Positions 17,496 to 26,509 of a stretch of DNA of 64,000 nucleotides are shown here, one piece after another; the first letter of the stretch is position 1; every line of letters begins with the position of its first letter. The stretch comes from CACIAM-69d sp001698445. Its GTDB lineage: Bacteria > Cyanobacteriota > Cyanobacteriia > CACIAM-69d. A program made the translations under genes and the position numbers. The notes under the pieces are model-generated. The model made no database searches. It had not been told where the DNA came from and was given only the letters and a program-made list of their open reading frames with translations. The stretch spans positions 62,001 to 126,000 of the forward strand of contig NZ_JAZAQF010000086.1 of NCBI RefSeq assembly GCF_043235035.1, written 5' to 3'.

Positions 17496-17868
17496 GGTCA
17501 AGGGATGGGGGTGAAGTCCAGGTACAGGGCAATGCAGAGCCACTGGGGCCCGAGGTTGCCGCTAAATCCCAATCATCCTACCGTCGATCGCCTGATCGAT
17601 TGGAGGTGGGCAATTTTGGAGTTTTAATACCTTCGATTGGGCATGGTTGGCCCGCCCCGCTGTTCTTGGGAGATGGCAGCCATCCCCAGACAGCAGAGCA
17701 GGGCTAGACCTAGCAACAATGGGCTACATCTAATGAGCTACTAATGAGCTACTAATGAGCTACATCGATTGGCATTAAGCAATTGGCATTAAGCAATTGG
17801 CATTAAGCAATCTGAGATGGATCTGAGATTGGGCTGAGCGATCGATTTGGCAACGGGTCACTGCCTTG
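17496..17868. other. Intergenic region with two short tandem repeat arrays
   Basis: About 370 bp between the FAS1 gene and speY, both minus. It holds TAATGAGCTAC repeated three times (17731-17763) directly followed by AATTGGCATTAAGC repeated three times (17767-17808). No gene or RNA is recognised. Confidence 0.6.
17731..17808. repeat. Adjacent 11-bp x3 and 14-bp x3 tandem repeats
   Basis: TAATGAGCTAC starts at 17731, 17742 and 17753; then, after CATC, AATTGGCATTAAGC starts at 17767 (first base G), 17781 and 17795. Two unrelated perfect arrays side by side, downstream of the speY stop codon, look like replication-slippage hotspots. No function is evident. Confidence 0.9.
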
Positions 17869-18843
17869 TTACCAGCCCAACACGTAGGCAAACACCAACG
17901 GAGCCACGATCGTTGCGTCACTTTCAATCACAAACCGGGGCGTGTCGATCGACAGCTTGCCCCAGGTGATTTTCTCGTTGGGTACGGCTCCCGAATAGGA
18001 ACCATAGCTGGTGGTGGAATCGCTGATTTGGCAGAAATAGCCCCACAGCGGTGTTTCGCGCAGCAGGTCTTGCTGCAACATGGGCACAACGCAAATGGGG
18101 AAGTCGCCCGCAATGCCGCCCGCAATTTGGAAGAACCCGATCGACTGGCCGCTCTCGATCGAAACCTTCGTGTAGTAGTCCGCCAGGGCCATCATGTATT
18201 CAATGCCCGTGCGCACCGTGTGGACATTTTTGATGTCGCCCTCAATGCAGCGAGCCGCAAAAATGTTCCCCAGGGTCGAATCTTCCCAACCGGGCACAAA
18301 GATCGGCAAATTCCGTTCAGCCGCCGCCAACATCCAGGAATTCTTGGGATCGATTTGGTAATACTCCTTCAAGGAGCCATTCAGCAGCACTTCGTAGAAG
18401 AATTCGTGGGGAAACTTCCGTTGCCCAGCCGCATCAGCCGCCTTCCACACATCCAGCACGGCCTTTTCCATGCGGCGAATGGCTTCCTCTTCCGGAATGC
18501 AGGTATCGGTGACCCGGTTCAGATGCTTGTCCAGGAGTTTTTGTTCATCTTCTGGGGTCAAGTCCCGATAGTTCGGAATCCGCACATAGTAATCGTGGGC
18601 CACCAGGTTAAAGATGTCTTCTTCCAGGTTGGCCCCCGTGCAAGAAATCGCGTTGATTTTGCCTTGGCGAATCATTTCCGCCAGCGACAGGCCCAATTCT
18701 GCCGTGCTCATGGCTCCGGCCATGGCCAGCAACATCGGATTTCCGGCTTCCACATGCACCTTAAATGCTTCAGCGGCATCCACCAAGGCCGCTGCGTTGA
18801 AGTGGCGGTAGTGGTGTTTGATGAACTGACTGACGGGGCCCAT
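17869..18843 (-). CDS. speY: Deoxyhypusine synthase-like protein (SpeY, homospermidine biosynthesis)
   Basis: A 324-residue member of the deoxyhypusine synthase family. In bacteria, which lack hypusinated eIF5A, such proteins act on free polyamines and are annotated as homospermidine synthases; that is family knowledge. The sequence has the NAD-binding segments MLLAMAGAMSTAELGLSLAE and ISCTGANLEEDIFNLVAHD, and EKITWGKLS near residue 293, which aligns with the WGK loop whose Lys forms the enzyme-substrate imine. Other family motifs are PIFVPGWEDSTLGN and IQIAGG-type FFQIAGGIAGDFP. Cytosolic. No arginine decarboxylase or other polyamine gene is adjacent. Confidence 0.88.
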   Translation of the reverse strand: MGPVSQFIKHHYRHFNAAALVDAAEAFKVHVEAGNPMLLAMAGAMSTAELGLSLAEMIRQGKINAISCTGANLEEDIFNLVAHDYYVRIPNYRDLTPEDEQKLLDKHLNRVTDTCIPEEEAIRRMEKAVLDVWKAADAAGQRKFPHEFFYEVLLNGSLKEYYQIDPKNSWMLAAAERNLPIFVPGWEDSTLGNIFAARCIEGDIKNVHTVRTGIEYMMALADYYTKVSIESGQSIGFFQIAGGIAGDFPICVVPMLQQDLLRETPLWGYFCQISDSTTSYGSYSGAVPNEKITWGKLSIDTPRFVIESDATIVAPLVFAYVLGW

Positions 18844-19045
18844 AGGTTACTTGCCTTTCAACAAAAGAGTGCGACACAACAGGCAGCCCCAGAGTTTGCA
18901 TCCAAGGGTCGATCACGCTGCCCCAGCGTTGACCGAGGATGATTCAAGCCCAGCATCCTCCAGCCCAGGGGACGATCGCGCGCAATCGAAAAAACGGGGC
19001 TGCGATCCAAAACGATCATCCTACCGCCTTGGCCTCAACGAAACA

Positions 19046-20065
19046 TTAAGAAGCGGCACAAACCTGATTACGTCCCCCATGTTTGGCGGCATAGAGATGG
19101 CGATCGGCTTCTGCAATCATCGCCTCATAATCTCCCAAGGCTAAGTGGTCAGAAACACCAATGCTGAGGGTGACGCTGAGTTCTGGGTGAATTTTGGGCC
19201 AAGGCGCTTGTTCGATCGCTTGGCGAATTTTGTTGCAAGCCGCCACCGCATCCGCTGAGCCTACGCCCGGCAGTGCAATCACAAATTCTTCGCCCCCATA
19301 ACGAGCACAAAGATCACTTGATCGCAGATTCGTTTGCAGAATTTGTGCCACCCCTTTCAAGACCCGATCGCCCACTGCATGTGAAAACCGATCATTGATT
19401 CGCTTAAAGAAATCCACATCCCCGATCGCGACGCTCAAGGGAGAGCGATAGCGCTGAGCCTGCTCAAATAATTGGCTCATTTGCCCATTAAAGTGACGGC
19501 GATTAAACAGTCCCGTCAGCTCATCTCGAATGCTCAATTCTGTGATTTTGGCGTTCGCCTTTTCCAAATCCAAGATCTTTTGATTTAGAGCCTGTTGCAA
19601 TCGATAAATTTGTAGATGGGTGTTGACCCTTGCCAACACTTCCAACTCTTGAAAGGGCTTGGCGATATAGTCCACACCGCCCACCTCAAACCCCTTAACC
19701 TTGTCGTGAACGGCGTTGGCCGCGCTGATAAAAATGATCGGAATAGACTGCGATCGGCAATCAGCCTTCAAGCGTTGACAAATCTCATAACCATCTAAAT
19801 TCGGCATCCGAATATCTAACAAGATCAGGTCTGGGCGATGGGCCGCGATCGCCTTCAGTGCCTGCTCTCCGCTGTTGACCGGCCGCACCTTGTGCCCCTC
19901 CCGCACCAGCAACTGGCTCAAGACTCGCAGGTTCACCAAATTATCATCCACCAACAGGATGTTGCCTTGCACTGTCGGGATTGTGCAGGGCGGTTGCTCC
20001 AGTTCATGGATGGCCTCATGCTGGCCATCTTCTGGGGGGACACGATCGATCATGGAATAGTTCAT
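19046..20065 (-). CDS. Response regulator with GGDEF diguanylate cyclase domain
   Basis: A 339-residue protein: receiver domain (NILLVDDNLVNLRVLSQLL near residue 35, phospho-acceptor Asp in LILLDIRMPNLDGYE, Lys in YIAKPF), a short coiled linker (LNQKILDLEKANAKITEL) and a GGDEF domain. The active-site loop is YGGEEFV, an allowed variant of GGDEF, and DELTGLFNRRHF precedes it, so cyclic-di-GMP synthesis is expected. I see no RxxD inhibitory site immediately before the loop (SSDLCARYGGEEF has RSSD five residues ahead, which fits the I-site). The hybrid kinase at 20251-22713 lies just upstream on the same strand and is the likely phosphodonor. Confidence 0.95.
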   Translation of the reverse strand: MNYSMIDRVPPEDGQHEAIHELEQPPCTIPTVQGNILLVDDNLVNLRVLSQLLVREGHKVRPVNSGEQALKAIAAHRPDLILLDIRMPNLDGYEICQRLKADCRSQSIPIIFISAANAVHDKVKGFEVGGVDYIAKPFQELEVLARVNTHLQIYRLQQALNQKILDLEKANAKITELSIRDELTGLFNRRHFNGQMSQLFEQAQRYRSPLSVAIGDVDFFKRINDRFSHAVGDRVLKGVAQILQTNLRSSDLCARYGGEEFVIALPGVGSADAVAACNKIRQAIEQAPWPKIHPELSVTLSIGVSDHLALGDYEAMIAEADRHLYAAKHGGRNQVCAAS

Positions 20066-20118
20066 CGGCTCTGCATCCTGAAGATTGTGGTCTTGAGTTT
20101 CTGAAAATTTGCAAATTT

Positions 20119-20161
20119 AATTCACGAATTGTGAAACTCGAATGATGAAATTCGTGAATTT
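20119..20161. promoter_or_regulatory. Inverted pair of AATTCGTGAATT motifs
   Basis: AATTCACGAATT (20119-20130) and AAATTCGTGAATTT (20148-20161) are opposite-strand copies of one 12-bp word, centred 30 bp apart and 55-95 bp upstream of the REC-GGDEF start codon. The same word recurs four times upstream of the multi-PAS kinase. They could be operators; the regulator is unknown. Confidence 0.35.
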
Positions 20162-20250
20162 ATACTAATTGTCAATGAAGCAAAGAAGCAAAATACAAGA
20201 ACAATACTTAAAAATTTTACTAAATACCAATTGCAAACATCAGTCAAGTC

Positions 20251-22713
20251 TCATGATGGGTTTTTACTCAACAATGACTGTAGTTGATCATAATCGTAAT
20301 CATGCAAAATACGATTCAGTTGAGTAATGATTAACGCCTCTTTTGGGGGCAGCTTGTGAATCAAATATTCCAGCTCAAAAAAGTCCGCTTCTTGGGCTGC
20401 TTTGAGCATTTGCTTTCGCCAAAGTTCTGGTAAATTTCGTAGTTTTTGACTCACATGATTCGTGAGTTCAGGGCTGTCCACGGGCGATCGCCCGCTGAAG
20501 CTGCTGCTGATCTCGCTTTCCAAACCGGTGGATAGGTTGGCATACAGATAGCGAACCTGGAGATGATGGGCGATCGCATCCAGAATCGTTTGCTCTCGGA
20601 AGGGTTTGCGCACAAATCCATCAAAACCGGTTGCTAAAACCTGTTCTTCATCTTCCTGAAAAGCACTGGCTGTCAGGGCCAAAATAGCCACAAACTGCTG
20701 TTTTGAACGGGCTAGTTTTTTAATCTGTCTCATGGCCGAAATGCCATCAAGCTGTGGCATCCGTAAATCCATCCAAATTAGGTGGGGCTGCCATTTAGAC
20801 CACTCCTCGATCGCCTGATAGCCGTCATGAACTTCCCGAACAGCAAACCCCACTCGCTTGAGCAATTGACTCAAAAGGGTGCAATTTTCCGGGCGATCGT
20901 CAGCAATCAAAATTCGAGGAATTGGGGAGTCGGGTGCTAACCCAATAATTTGCCTGGGATCGGGGTTGGCGCTGTTCGGCTCGCCAATGGGCGCACTGAT
21001 CCAAAAATGAAAAGCAGTGCCCCGATTGGGCTGGCTTTTGACCGTAATTTCACCCCCCATGAGTTGTATAAAAGAGCGACTGAGGGCTAATCCCAATCCG
21101 GTTCCCACGCGGCTCGATCGCCCCGATTCGGTTTGCTCAAAAGACTGGAATAACTTGGGCAACTCAGCCGGTTCAATGCCCACCCCGGAATCAATCACCT
21201 CCACCATCAGACGATCGGGTGGTGCATATTGCACTTGCACAGAAATGCCCCCTTCCGGCGTGAACTTAATAGCATTGCCTAATAGATTGACCAACACTTG
21301 GCGCAATTTTCCATCATCCATCACCACATAAGCAGGCAAGGCGGAATCCAGTTCAAAATCGAGGCGCAAACCCTTTTGATGAGCAGCCAACTCGAACATA
21401 GCCACGACTTCTTTAAAGAGCGATCGCACCTCGATCGACTGTGTAACGAGTTCCGCCTTGCCCGCTTCAATCTTGGCCATTGATAGGAAGTTATCAATGA
21501 GTCTCAATAAATGCTCGCCGCTCATTTGAATCACGGCCAGGTTAGTTTTTTGCTCCTCAGTTAAGCCAATATCGCGCTTCATTAGTTGCGAAAATCCGAT
21601 GACAGCATTCAGCGGCGTTCGCAACTCATGGCTCATATTCGACAAGAACTCACTCTTAGCCTGATTGGCTAATTCTGCCTGGTGCTTGGCTGCTTCAGCC
21701 TGTTGCTTTTGGCGTGCTAATTTTTGTTCTGCCAGTTGACGTTGGTGTCGCATGGCCACAAACTCAGTCGCCAGTTGGCCAATTTCACCATTCGCCTTAA
21801 CCTCGATCGCGCGGTTTAAATCACCTCGCTTCATCAAACGAACGGCTTCTGTCAATTGCTCCAAAGGCTGAGCGATCGTGTTTCCCCAAAAATAACCCAT
21901 CATGCCAATGGGAAGTGTTGTGACCAAAAAAGCCAATAAAAAACTAACCCGTACACTTTGTTCATAGGCAAGGAAACTGTCATCTACTTCCGAATCATTT
22001 TCAAATACAATGAAGCCAATAATTTGCTCATCTAATTGCAGCTCAGAAATGCGCTGTGACCATACTTGAGACCACCAACGTTGCAAGTCGAAAAATGGGA
22101 CGCGATCGCCCCGCGCGGCCCGCTCGGATGGCAGGATATAGTTGCCTTCTGAGTCCACCACGGAAAACAGCGGGCGGCTGGGGGGCCAGGCTCGCTGGTC
22201 AGTTCTGGTTTGTCCTGGCTTGGGAGGTGGAAACAGGCCAGGAATCGTTGCTGGATCTTCTGGCAACTCCGGGAAATCCGGTGGCAAAGCGGCTTCCGAA
22301 TTGCACGATGATGCCCCTAATCCCCCATGGGTCACGGGAGGCGGAGAGGGTCGCCCAAACATCACCAAAGGGCCTAGCCAAGCCTTGAGCCGCTGAAGCC
22401 AGCTTTCAACAGGACAATCGATCGGGCGGGGATCCCTAGGCAGGTCAGCGGCGCGATTGCGGGTCAGTGCTGCCCGACGGCGCTGGATGAAGTGGCCTAG
22501 ATCTTCCCGCTGCTTGGCTACGTCCCAAGATCCAGCCGATTGGTAATAGGCCAATACGTGCGATCGATACTTTTCCTGGTGTCCCTGCACGGTGGCCGGC
22601 GAAAAAGAAGCCCGCATCATTTCCAGGGCCAAGTGACCGACCAACGCCGCCCCCAGCCAGCCACTAGCCACCACAGCAAGGACAATTTTGGTGCGCAGGG
22701 GCAAAAATTTCAT
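20251..22713 (-). CDS. Membrane-bound hybrid sensor histidine kinase
   Basis: An 820-residue hybrid kinase. Residues 1-30 form a first membrane helix, then a ~200-residue Pro-rich extracytoplasmic domain, and a second helix near residue 240 (VSFLLAFLVTTLPIGMMGYFW). HAMP (PLEQLTEAVRLMKRGDLNRAI) and a coiled coil lead to HisKA with FLSNMSHELRTPLNAVIGF, then HATPase boxes (VLVNLLGNAIKFTPEGG, DSGVGI, GTGLGLAL) and a C-terminal receiver (ILIADDRPENC, WMDLRMPQLDG, VRKPF). ATG 22713 is chosen over TTG 22719. The tail after the receiver is ~110 residues and may be an Hpt-like helical segment, but no HxxKG His is seen. The REC-GGDEF gene follows 185 bp downstream on the same strand. Confidence 0.95.
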   Translation of the reverse strand: MKFLPLRTKIVLAVVASGWLGAALVGHLALEMMRASFSPATVQGHQEKYRSHVLAYYQSAGSWDVAKQREDLGHFIQRRRAALTRNRAADLPRDPRPIDCPVESWLQRLKAWLGPLVMFGRPSPPPVTHGGLGASSCNSEAALPPDFPELPEDPATIPGLFPPPKPGQTRTDQRAWPPSRPLFSVVDSEGNYILPSERAARGDRVPFFDLQRWWSQVWSQRISELQLDEQIIGFIVFENDSEVDDSFLAYEQSVRVSFLLAFLVTTLPIGMMGYFWGNTIAQPLEQLTEAVRLMKRGDLNRAIEVKANGEIGQLATEFVAMRHQRQLAEQKLARQKQQAEAAKHQAELANQAKSEFLSNMSHELRTPLNAVIGFSQLMKRDIGLTEEQKTNLAVIQMSGEHLLRLIDNFLSMAKIEAGKAELVTQSIEVRSLFKEVVAMFELAAHQKGLRLDFELDSALPAYVVMDDGKLRQVLVNLLGNAIKFTPEGGISVQVQYAPPDRLMVEVIDSGVGIEPAELPKLFQSFEQTESGRSSRVGTGLGLALSRSFIQLMGGEITVKSQPNRGTAFHFWISAPIGEPNSANPDPRQIIGLAPDSPIPRILIADDRPENCTLLSQLLKRVGFAVREVHDGYQAIEEWSKWQPHLIWMDLRMPQLDGISAMRQIKKLARSKQQFVAILALTASAFQEDEEQVLATGFDGFVRKPFREQTILDAIAHHLQVRYLYANLSTGLESEISSSFSGRSPVDSPELTNHVSQKLRNLPELWRKQMLKAAQEADFFELEYLIHKLPPKEALIITQLNRILHDYDYDQLQSLLSKNPS

Positions 22714-22859
22714 GGGCAAATTAGGGGCTGAAGGCCCTTGCTTCTCACCAGTTCAGTCTGCGATCAAAGTCCACGATCGTGCCCCACGATTGGAGTCCAC
22801 GATCGCACCCCATGATCGCCAGAGGGCAGACTTGGGAATCAGGAGATCAGGGGATCAAC

Positions 22860-23528
22860 TTATCCCTTGGCGCGGCGGCGGTGCTTGCGAGCAGTCCGTT
22901 CCACTTGATCTTGCTCGTAGTCAATCAGCCGGCCAAAGTAGGGATGTTGTCCCAAATCGAGCGACATGTAAACGTGGCGGCGCACATTGTCAAAGCCCTT
23001 GCGGGTAAAGAACTTCACCGCCGGTTCATTGGCGGGATCCGTATCAATAAATAGGCTGCGGGCTCCTTGGTGGATCGTGCGCTCCACGAATCGATCGACC
23101 AAGGAGTCGGCCACGCCCCGGCGCTGGAATCGGTGATCAACCCCTAGCCAATTGATGTAGCCGTAGGTTACCTGCTTCTCAATCACCGTACCCAACACAA
23201 ATCCCGCAAACTCGCCTTCCACTTCCGCAATGAGGCAATATTCCGGATCCGTGTTGTAGAGGCCCGTGACCTCCCACTCATCCCAAGTGCGGTAAAGCGT
23301 GGGATACAACTCATTTTGAAAAAGCTGTTCACCCAGGTGAAAGACTGGAGCGAGATCATCGATCGTCATGTCGCGAGTGATCACCGCATTGGTCGGGGCC
23401 GCATTGGCGGCCGCAGATTCCGCAAGGGGTGAAGACTCAGACCCGAGACCAACATTAGCCCCAGCCTGCGATTCGGACGACTGAGAAGATAGATGAGGCG
23501 GATGAGAAGGCGATGCGTCAATGGTCAC
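22860..23528 (-). CDS. GNAT family N-acetyltransferase
   Basis: A 222-residue protein. The first ~50 residues are Ser/Ala-rich and low in complexity; the GNAT fold starts at VITRDMTIDDLAPVFHLGEQLF. The acetyl-CoA-binding motif is HRFQRRGVADSLVDRFVE (Q/RxxGxG/A) followed by DTDPANEPAVKFFTRKGFDNVRRHVYM, typical of RimI-like protein or small-molecule acetyltransferases. The C-terminal 40 residues are charged and end in RTARKHRRRAKG. The GTG at 23528 is the longest start; Met54 would give a bare GNAT domain. The substrate is unknown; the family form with FxNELYPTLYR is widespread in cyanobacteria. Confidence 0.88.
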   Translation of the reverse strand: MTIDASPSHPPHLSSQSSESQAGANVGLGSESSPLAESAAANAAPTNAVITRDMTIDDLAPVFHLGEQLFQNELYPTLYRTWDEWEVTGLYNTDPEYCLIAEVEGEFAGFVLGTVIEKQVTYGYINWLGVDHRFQRRGVADSLVDRFVERTIHQGARSLFIDTDPANEPAVKFFTRKGFDNVRRHVYMSLDLGQHPYFGRLIDYEQDQVERTARKHRRRAKG

Positions 23529-23606
23529 AATAAACCCTAGGGCTGGTTGAACAACACCAAAACCAGCCCGCGATCGCCATTTTATGCGATCGCCATTTGA
23601 TGGGAA

Positions 23607-23680
23607 CGGATGCGGAGGGACTCGAACCCCCGACCCTCAGAACCGGAATCTGATGCTCTATCCAACTGAGCTACGCATCC
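23607..23680 (-). tRNA. tRNA-Arg (anticodon CCG)
   Basis: The minus strand folds as a 74-nt cloverleaf: acceptor GGATGCG/CGCATCC, D arm TAGCTCAGTTGGATAGAGCA, anticodon stem CAGA/TCTG with loop TTCCGGT giving anticodon CCG, T arm GGGGGTTCGAGTCCCTC, discriminator G. CCA is not encoded. It reads CGG codons. Confidence 0.96.
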
Positions 23681-23853
23681 AGGGTCGGCTATGCAAGCGG
23701 CCGCGCAAGTGCCACTCAACATCGCTTGGCTATATTACCACTTCTGACAGCGATCGCCCCTCTCATTTTAAAATTTTAGGGTTGTAAAAATGGTTTGATA
23801 TTCGCCAACCCCATCACAACCAACCATTACACCCAACTAAGGAGAAGCTCGCT

Positions 23854-25152
23854 GTGGTTGCCACTGCCCTTAACACCACCCGTTCAGAAGAAATTTTTGC
23901 CGCTGCCCAAACGCTGATGCCCGGCGGCGTGAACTCGCCCGTGCGCGCGTTCAAGTCCGTGGGTGGTCAGCCGATCGTGTTCGATCGCGTCCAGGGAGCC
24001 TATGCCTGGGATGTGGACAACAACCGCTACATCGACTACGTGGGCACTTGGGGCCCCGCCATCTGCGGCCATGCCCATCCCGAAGTGTTGGAAGCCCTGA
24101 AAGCCGCGATCGACAAAGGAACCAGCTTCGGTGCGCCCTGCTACCTAGAAAACGTGCTGGCCCAGATGGTAATTGATGCCGTCCCCAGCATTGAAATGGT
24201 GCGTTTCGTCAACTCCGGCACCGAAGCCTGCATCGCCGTCCAGCGCCTGATGCGTGCCTACACCGGCCGCACCAAACTGCTGAAGTTTGAAGGCTGCTAC
24301 CACGGCCACGGCGACATGTTCTTGGTCAAGGCTGGCTCCGGCGTGGCTACCTTGGGCTTGCCCGACTCCCCCGGTGTGCCGAAAAACGTCACCGCCGACA
24401 CCCTGACCGCCCCCTACAACGACCTAGAAGCCGTCAAGGCTCTGTTCGCGGAATACCCCGGCGAAATCGCGGGCGTAATCCTGGAGCCGATCGTTGGTAA
24501 CGCGGGCTTCATCGTCCCCGAACCTGGCTTCCTGGCCGGCCTGCGCGAAATCACCAAGGAAGACGGGGCGCTGTTGGTGTTCGACGAGGTGATGACCGGC
24601 TTCCGGATCGCCTACGGTGGCGTGCAAGAAAAATTCGGCATCACCCCCGACCTGACTACCCTCGGCAAGGTGATCGGCGGTGGGCTGCCCGTGGGCGCTT
24701 ACGGCGGCCGCCGCGAAATCATGCAAATGGTCGCTCCTGCGGGCCCCATGTACCAAGCGGGAACCCTGTCGGGCAACCCCTTGGCCATGACCGCTGGCAT
24801 CAAAACCCTGGAGCTGTTGCGTCGTCCCGGCAGCTACGAATATCTCGACCAAATCACCGGCAAGCTGATCACCGGCCTGCTGGCGATCGCCCGGGAAGCG
24901 GGTCACGAAGTCTGCGGCGGCCACATCAGCGGCATGTTCGGCATGTTCTTCACGGCGGGCCCCGTGCGCAACTACGAAGAAGCGAAGGCCGCTGACCTGA
25001 CCAAGTTCAGCCGCTTCCACCGGGGCATGTTGGAGCGGGGTGTGTACCTGGCTCCCTCGCAGTTTGAGGCGGGCTTCACGTCGTTGGCTCACACGGACGA
25101 GGACATCGAAGCCACCTTGTCCGCCGCTCGCGAAGTGCTGTCGAGCCTGTAA
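23854..25152 (+). CDS. hemL: Glutamate-1-semialdehyde 2,1-aminomutase
   Basis: PLP enzyme that converts glutamate-1-semialdehyde to 5-aminolevulinate, the committed precursor of chlorophyll, haem and bilins in the C5 pathway. The 432-residue protein shows AQTLMPGGVNSPVRAFKSVG at the N-terminus, EGCYHGHGDM, FDEVMTGFR and the PLP Schiff-base segment TTLGKVIGGGLPVGAYGG, whose Lys is catalytic. Start GTG 23854 has AAGGAGA 8 nt upstream. Codon use is notably C-ending and cleaner than in neighbours, as expected for a highly expressed gene. Monocistronic, followed by a hairpin terminator. Confidence 0.98.
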   Translation: MVATALNTTRSEEIFAAAQTLMPGGVNSPVRAFKSVGGQPIVFDRVQGAYAWDVDNNRYIDYVGTWGPAICGHAHPEVLEALKAAIDKGTSFGAPCYLENVLAQMVIDAVPSIEMVRFVNSGTEACIAVQRLMRAYTGRTKLLKFEGCYHGHGDMFLVKAGSGVATLGLPDSPGVPKNVTADTLTAPYNDLEAVKALFAEYPGEIAGVILEPIVGNAGFIVPEPGFLAGLREITKEDGALLVFDEVMTGFRIAYGGVQEKFGITPDLTTLGKVIGGGLPVGAYGGRREIMQMVAPAGPMYQAGTLSGNPLAMTAGIKTLELLRRPGSYEYLDQITGKLITGLLAIAREAGHEVCGGHISGMFGMFFTAGPVRNYEEAKAADLTKFSRFHRGMLERGVYLAPSQFEAGFTSLAHTDEDIEATLSAAREVLSSL

Positions 25153-25219
25153 TTCTGTGGATTGCGCGGGGTGAATTCTTAGAACTCTTAGCCCCTGGTT
25201 TGGTACTAGCCTAATCATC

Positions 25220-25259
25220 GAGGGTGTGGGGACTAGCAACCCTGCGCCCTCAACTATTT
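25220..25259 (+). terminator. Probable hemL terminator
   Basis: GAGGGTGTGGGG (25220-25231) pairs with CCCTGCGCCCTC (25240-25251) with two G-U pairs and one mismatch, followed by AACTATTTT. It is 68 bp after the hemL stop codon and lies between convergent genes. Confidence 0.55.
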
Positions 25260-25544
25260 TCAAGACAATTCATCTTCATAAGCCTGGGCAAGGTTTTGAT
25301 CAATTCTTGTATTTTCAAAGTCCTCGGATTGATCAAGAGTTAATGTGCCAAAGCATTGTTCAAAAGGACTTTTAGAATCTGATTTGATCGCTACTTCAGA
25401 AGCTTCAAGTGACTCATTAGGAGACTTGCTAGAATTTTTCAGGTAACGACTCTTTAGGAAAAGCGCGAATTCGAGAACTAGTTCCAAAGCGGGTTCAGGT
25501 AATTCGTCAATCAAGATTAGTAATTGCTCTTTGGCAGTCATCAT
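25260..25544 (-). CDS. DUF2281/antitoxin-like small protein
   Basis: A 94-residue acidic protein. Its N-terminus, TAKEQLLILIDELPEPALELVLEFALFLKSRYL, matches the helix-turn of cyanobacterial DUF2281-type and VapB-like proteins (LIDELPEPLLQEVLDFVxFLK), which are often antitoxins. The C-terminal half is Ser/Glu/Asp-rich and likely disordered, as expected of a toxin-binding tail. No PIN-domain or RelE-like toxin gene is next to it on either side, so it is either an orphan antitoxin or has another role. Its base composition is more AT-rich than its neighbours. Two adjacent Met codons (25544, 25541) can start it. Confidence 0.7.
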   Translation of the reverse strand: MMTAKEQLLILIDELPEPALELVLEFALFLKSRYLKNSSKSPNESLEASEVAIKSDSKSPFEQCFGTLTLDQSEDFENTRIDQNLAQAYEDELS

Positions 25545-25851
25545 TTGTTAGCTCGCTAGGGTTGATAGAAGGCTTTGTTGGTGCGCTCAATCTGTAGTGG
25601 GGCATCGAACGATCGATCGAGTTCTTGGGCGCGATCGGGCAGCACCTTCAGCCTAGATTATTGCAAGATTGGTGCTAGGGGACGAGGCAAGCGATTGCCC
25701 GATTGATCGCCGTTGCGACATTTGGGCAGTGACCCTTGAGGATTATCGTACTAAAATCAAATAATGGTTGCCGTAACCACTGTTGTTGCAGTCCTTGTTG
25801 TAACCATTGTTGCGGCCGTTCCAATAGTCTCTGATGGAGGAGGCGCGATCG
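25545..25851. other. Intergenic region, no gene seen
   Basis: About 305 bp upstream of the GFA-family gene. A 131-codon minus frame overlapping the GFA gene (25675-26070) looks non-coding. The stretch 25765-25820 has repeated GTTGTTG/GTAACCA words. No promoter can be placed with confidence. Confidence 0.4.
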
Positions 25852-26283
25852 ATGAAAGGTCACTGTCTGTGTGGGGCGATCGCCATTGAAGTTCCCGACA
25901 AAACCACCGTGGATGCTTGTCATTGTGGGATGTGTCGTCGGTGGGGTGGCGGCCCAGCGCTGGGAATTGCTTGCGGTTCCGATGTGCAAATCGAAGGAAG
26001 CGAGAAACTGAAGGTTTACCGATCGTCCGACTGGGCTGAGCGAGCCTTTTGCGGTGAATGCGGCACGCATTTGTTTTATCGGCTGGTTCCGACTCAGGAC
26101 TATTTTGTGCCAGCGGGATTATTTGCCGATGACCAGCCTTTTGAATTCACGGAGCAAATTTTTGTCGATCGCAAGCCCCATTACTATGACTTTGCGAACC
26201 AAACGGTGAACCTGACGGAGGCGGAAGTGTTTGCCAAGTTTGCCGCGATCGCCCCTGATTCTTCCGAAGGGGAACCCGCATAG
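25852..26283 (+). CDS. GFA/CENP-V family zinc protein
   Basis: A 143-residue protein of the glutathione-dependent formaldehyde-activating (GFA) family, which has a zinc-binding beta fold. Cys ligands are visible in HCLCGAIAIE (residues 3-6), DACHCGMCRRWGGGP and AFCGECGTHLFYRL. ATG 25852 is chosen because GGAGGAGG ends 8 nt upstream; an upstream ATG at 25834 would put that site inside the gene. GFA activity for formaldehyde has been questioned in the family, so the reaction is open. A bidirectional terminator separates it from the convergent metallo-hydrolase gene. Confidence 0.9.
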   Translation: MKGHCLCGAIAIEVPDKTTVDACHCGMCRRWGGGPALGIACGSDVQIEGSEKLKVYRSSDWAERAFCGECGTHLFYRLVPTQDYFVPAGLFADDQPFEFTEQIFVDRKPHYYDFANQTVNLTEAEVFAKFAAIAPDSSEGEPA

Positions 26284-26371
26284 TTCCGAATTAATTTGCT
26301 GAGTTGAAATGTCCCATGATTTTGAGTTTTCAACTCGATCGGGGCATTGCAATGTTGACGGTGAATCATGA

Positions 26372-26421
26372 AAAACACTGGCAGGGCGATCAATCATTTT
26401 TGATCAGCTTGCCAGTGTTTT
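26372..26421. terminator. Bidirectional terminator between convergent genes
   Basis: AAAACACTGGCA (26372-26383) and TGCCAGTGTTTT (26410-26421) form a 12-bp perfect stem, with an inner GATCAA/TTGATC stem. Four or five T residues follow on both strands. It serves the GFA-family gene and the metallo-hydrolase gene. Confidence 0.65.
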
Positions 26422-26509
26422 GGGTGGACTGGTTGTTCATGAATTGCCCCAAAAGCCCATTAACGTTGATTGTTGGGTTATTGATTTTTGGGCTGCAAAA
26501 ATGTGGTTC

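Noticed and set aside
17866..18942. 358-codon plus-strand frame over speY
   Set aside because: Exact antisense of a well-conserved gene; His/Arg/Gln-rich shadow composition and no motif.
24424..25263. 279-codon minus frame over hemL
   Set aside because: Result of the strong third-position GC bias of hemL; antisense shadow.
25260..25544. Toxin-antitoxin module
   Set aside because: Only an antitoxin-like protein is visible; no PIN or RelE-type frame flanks it.
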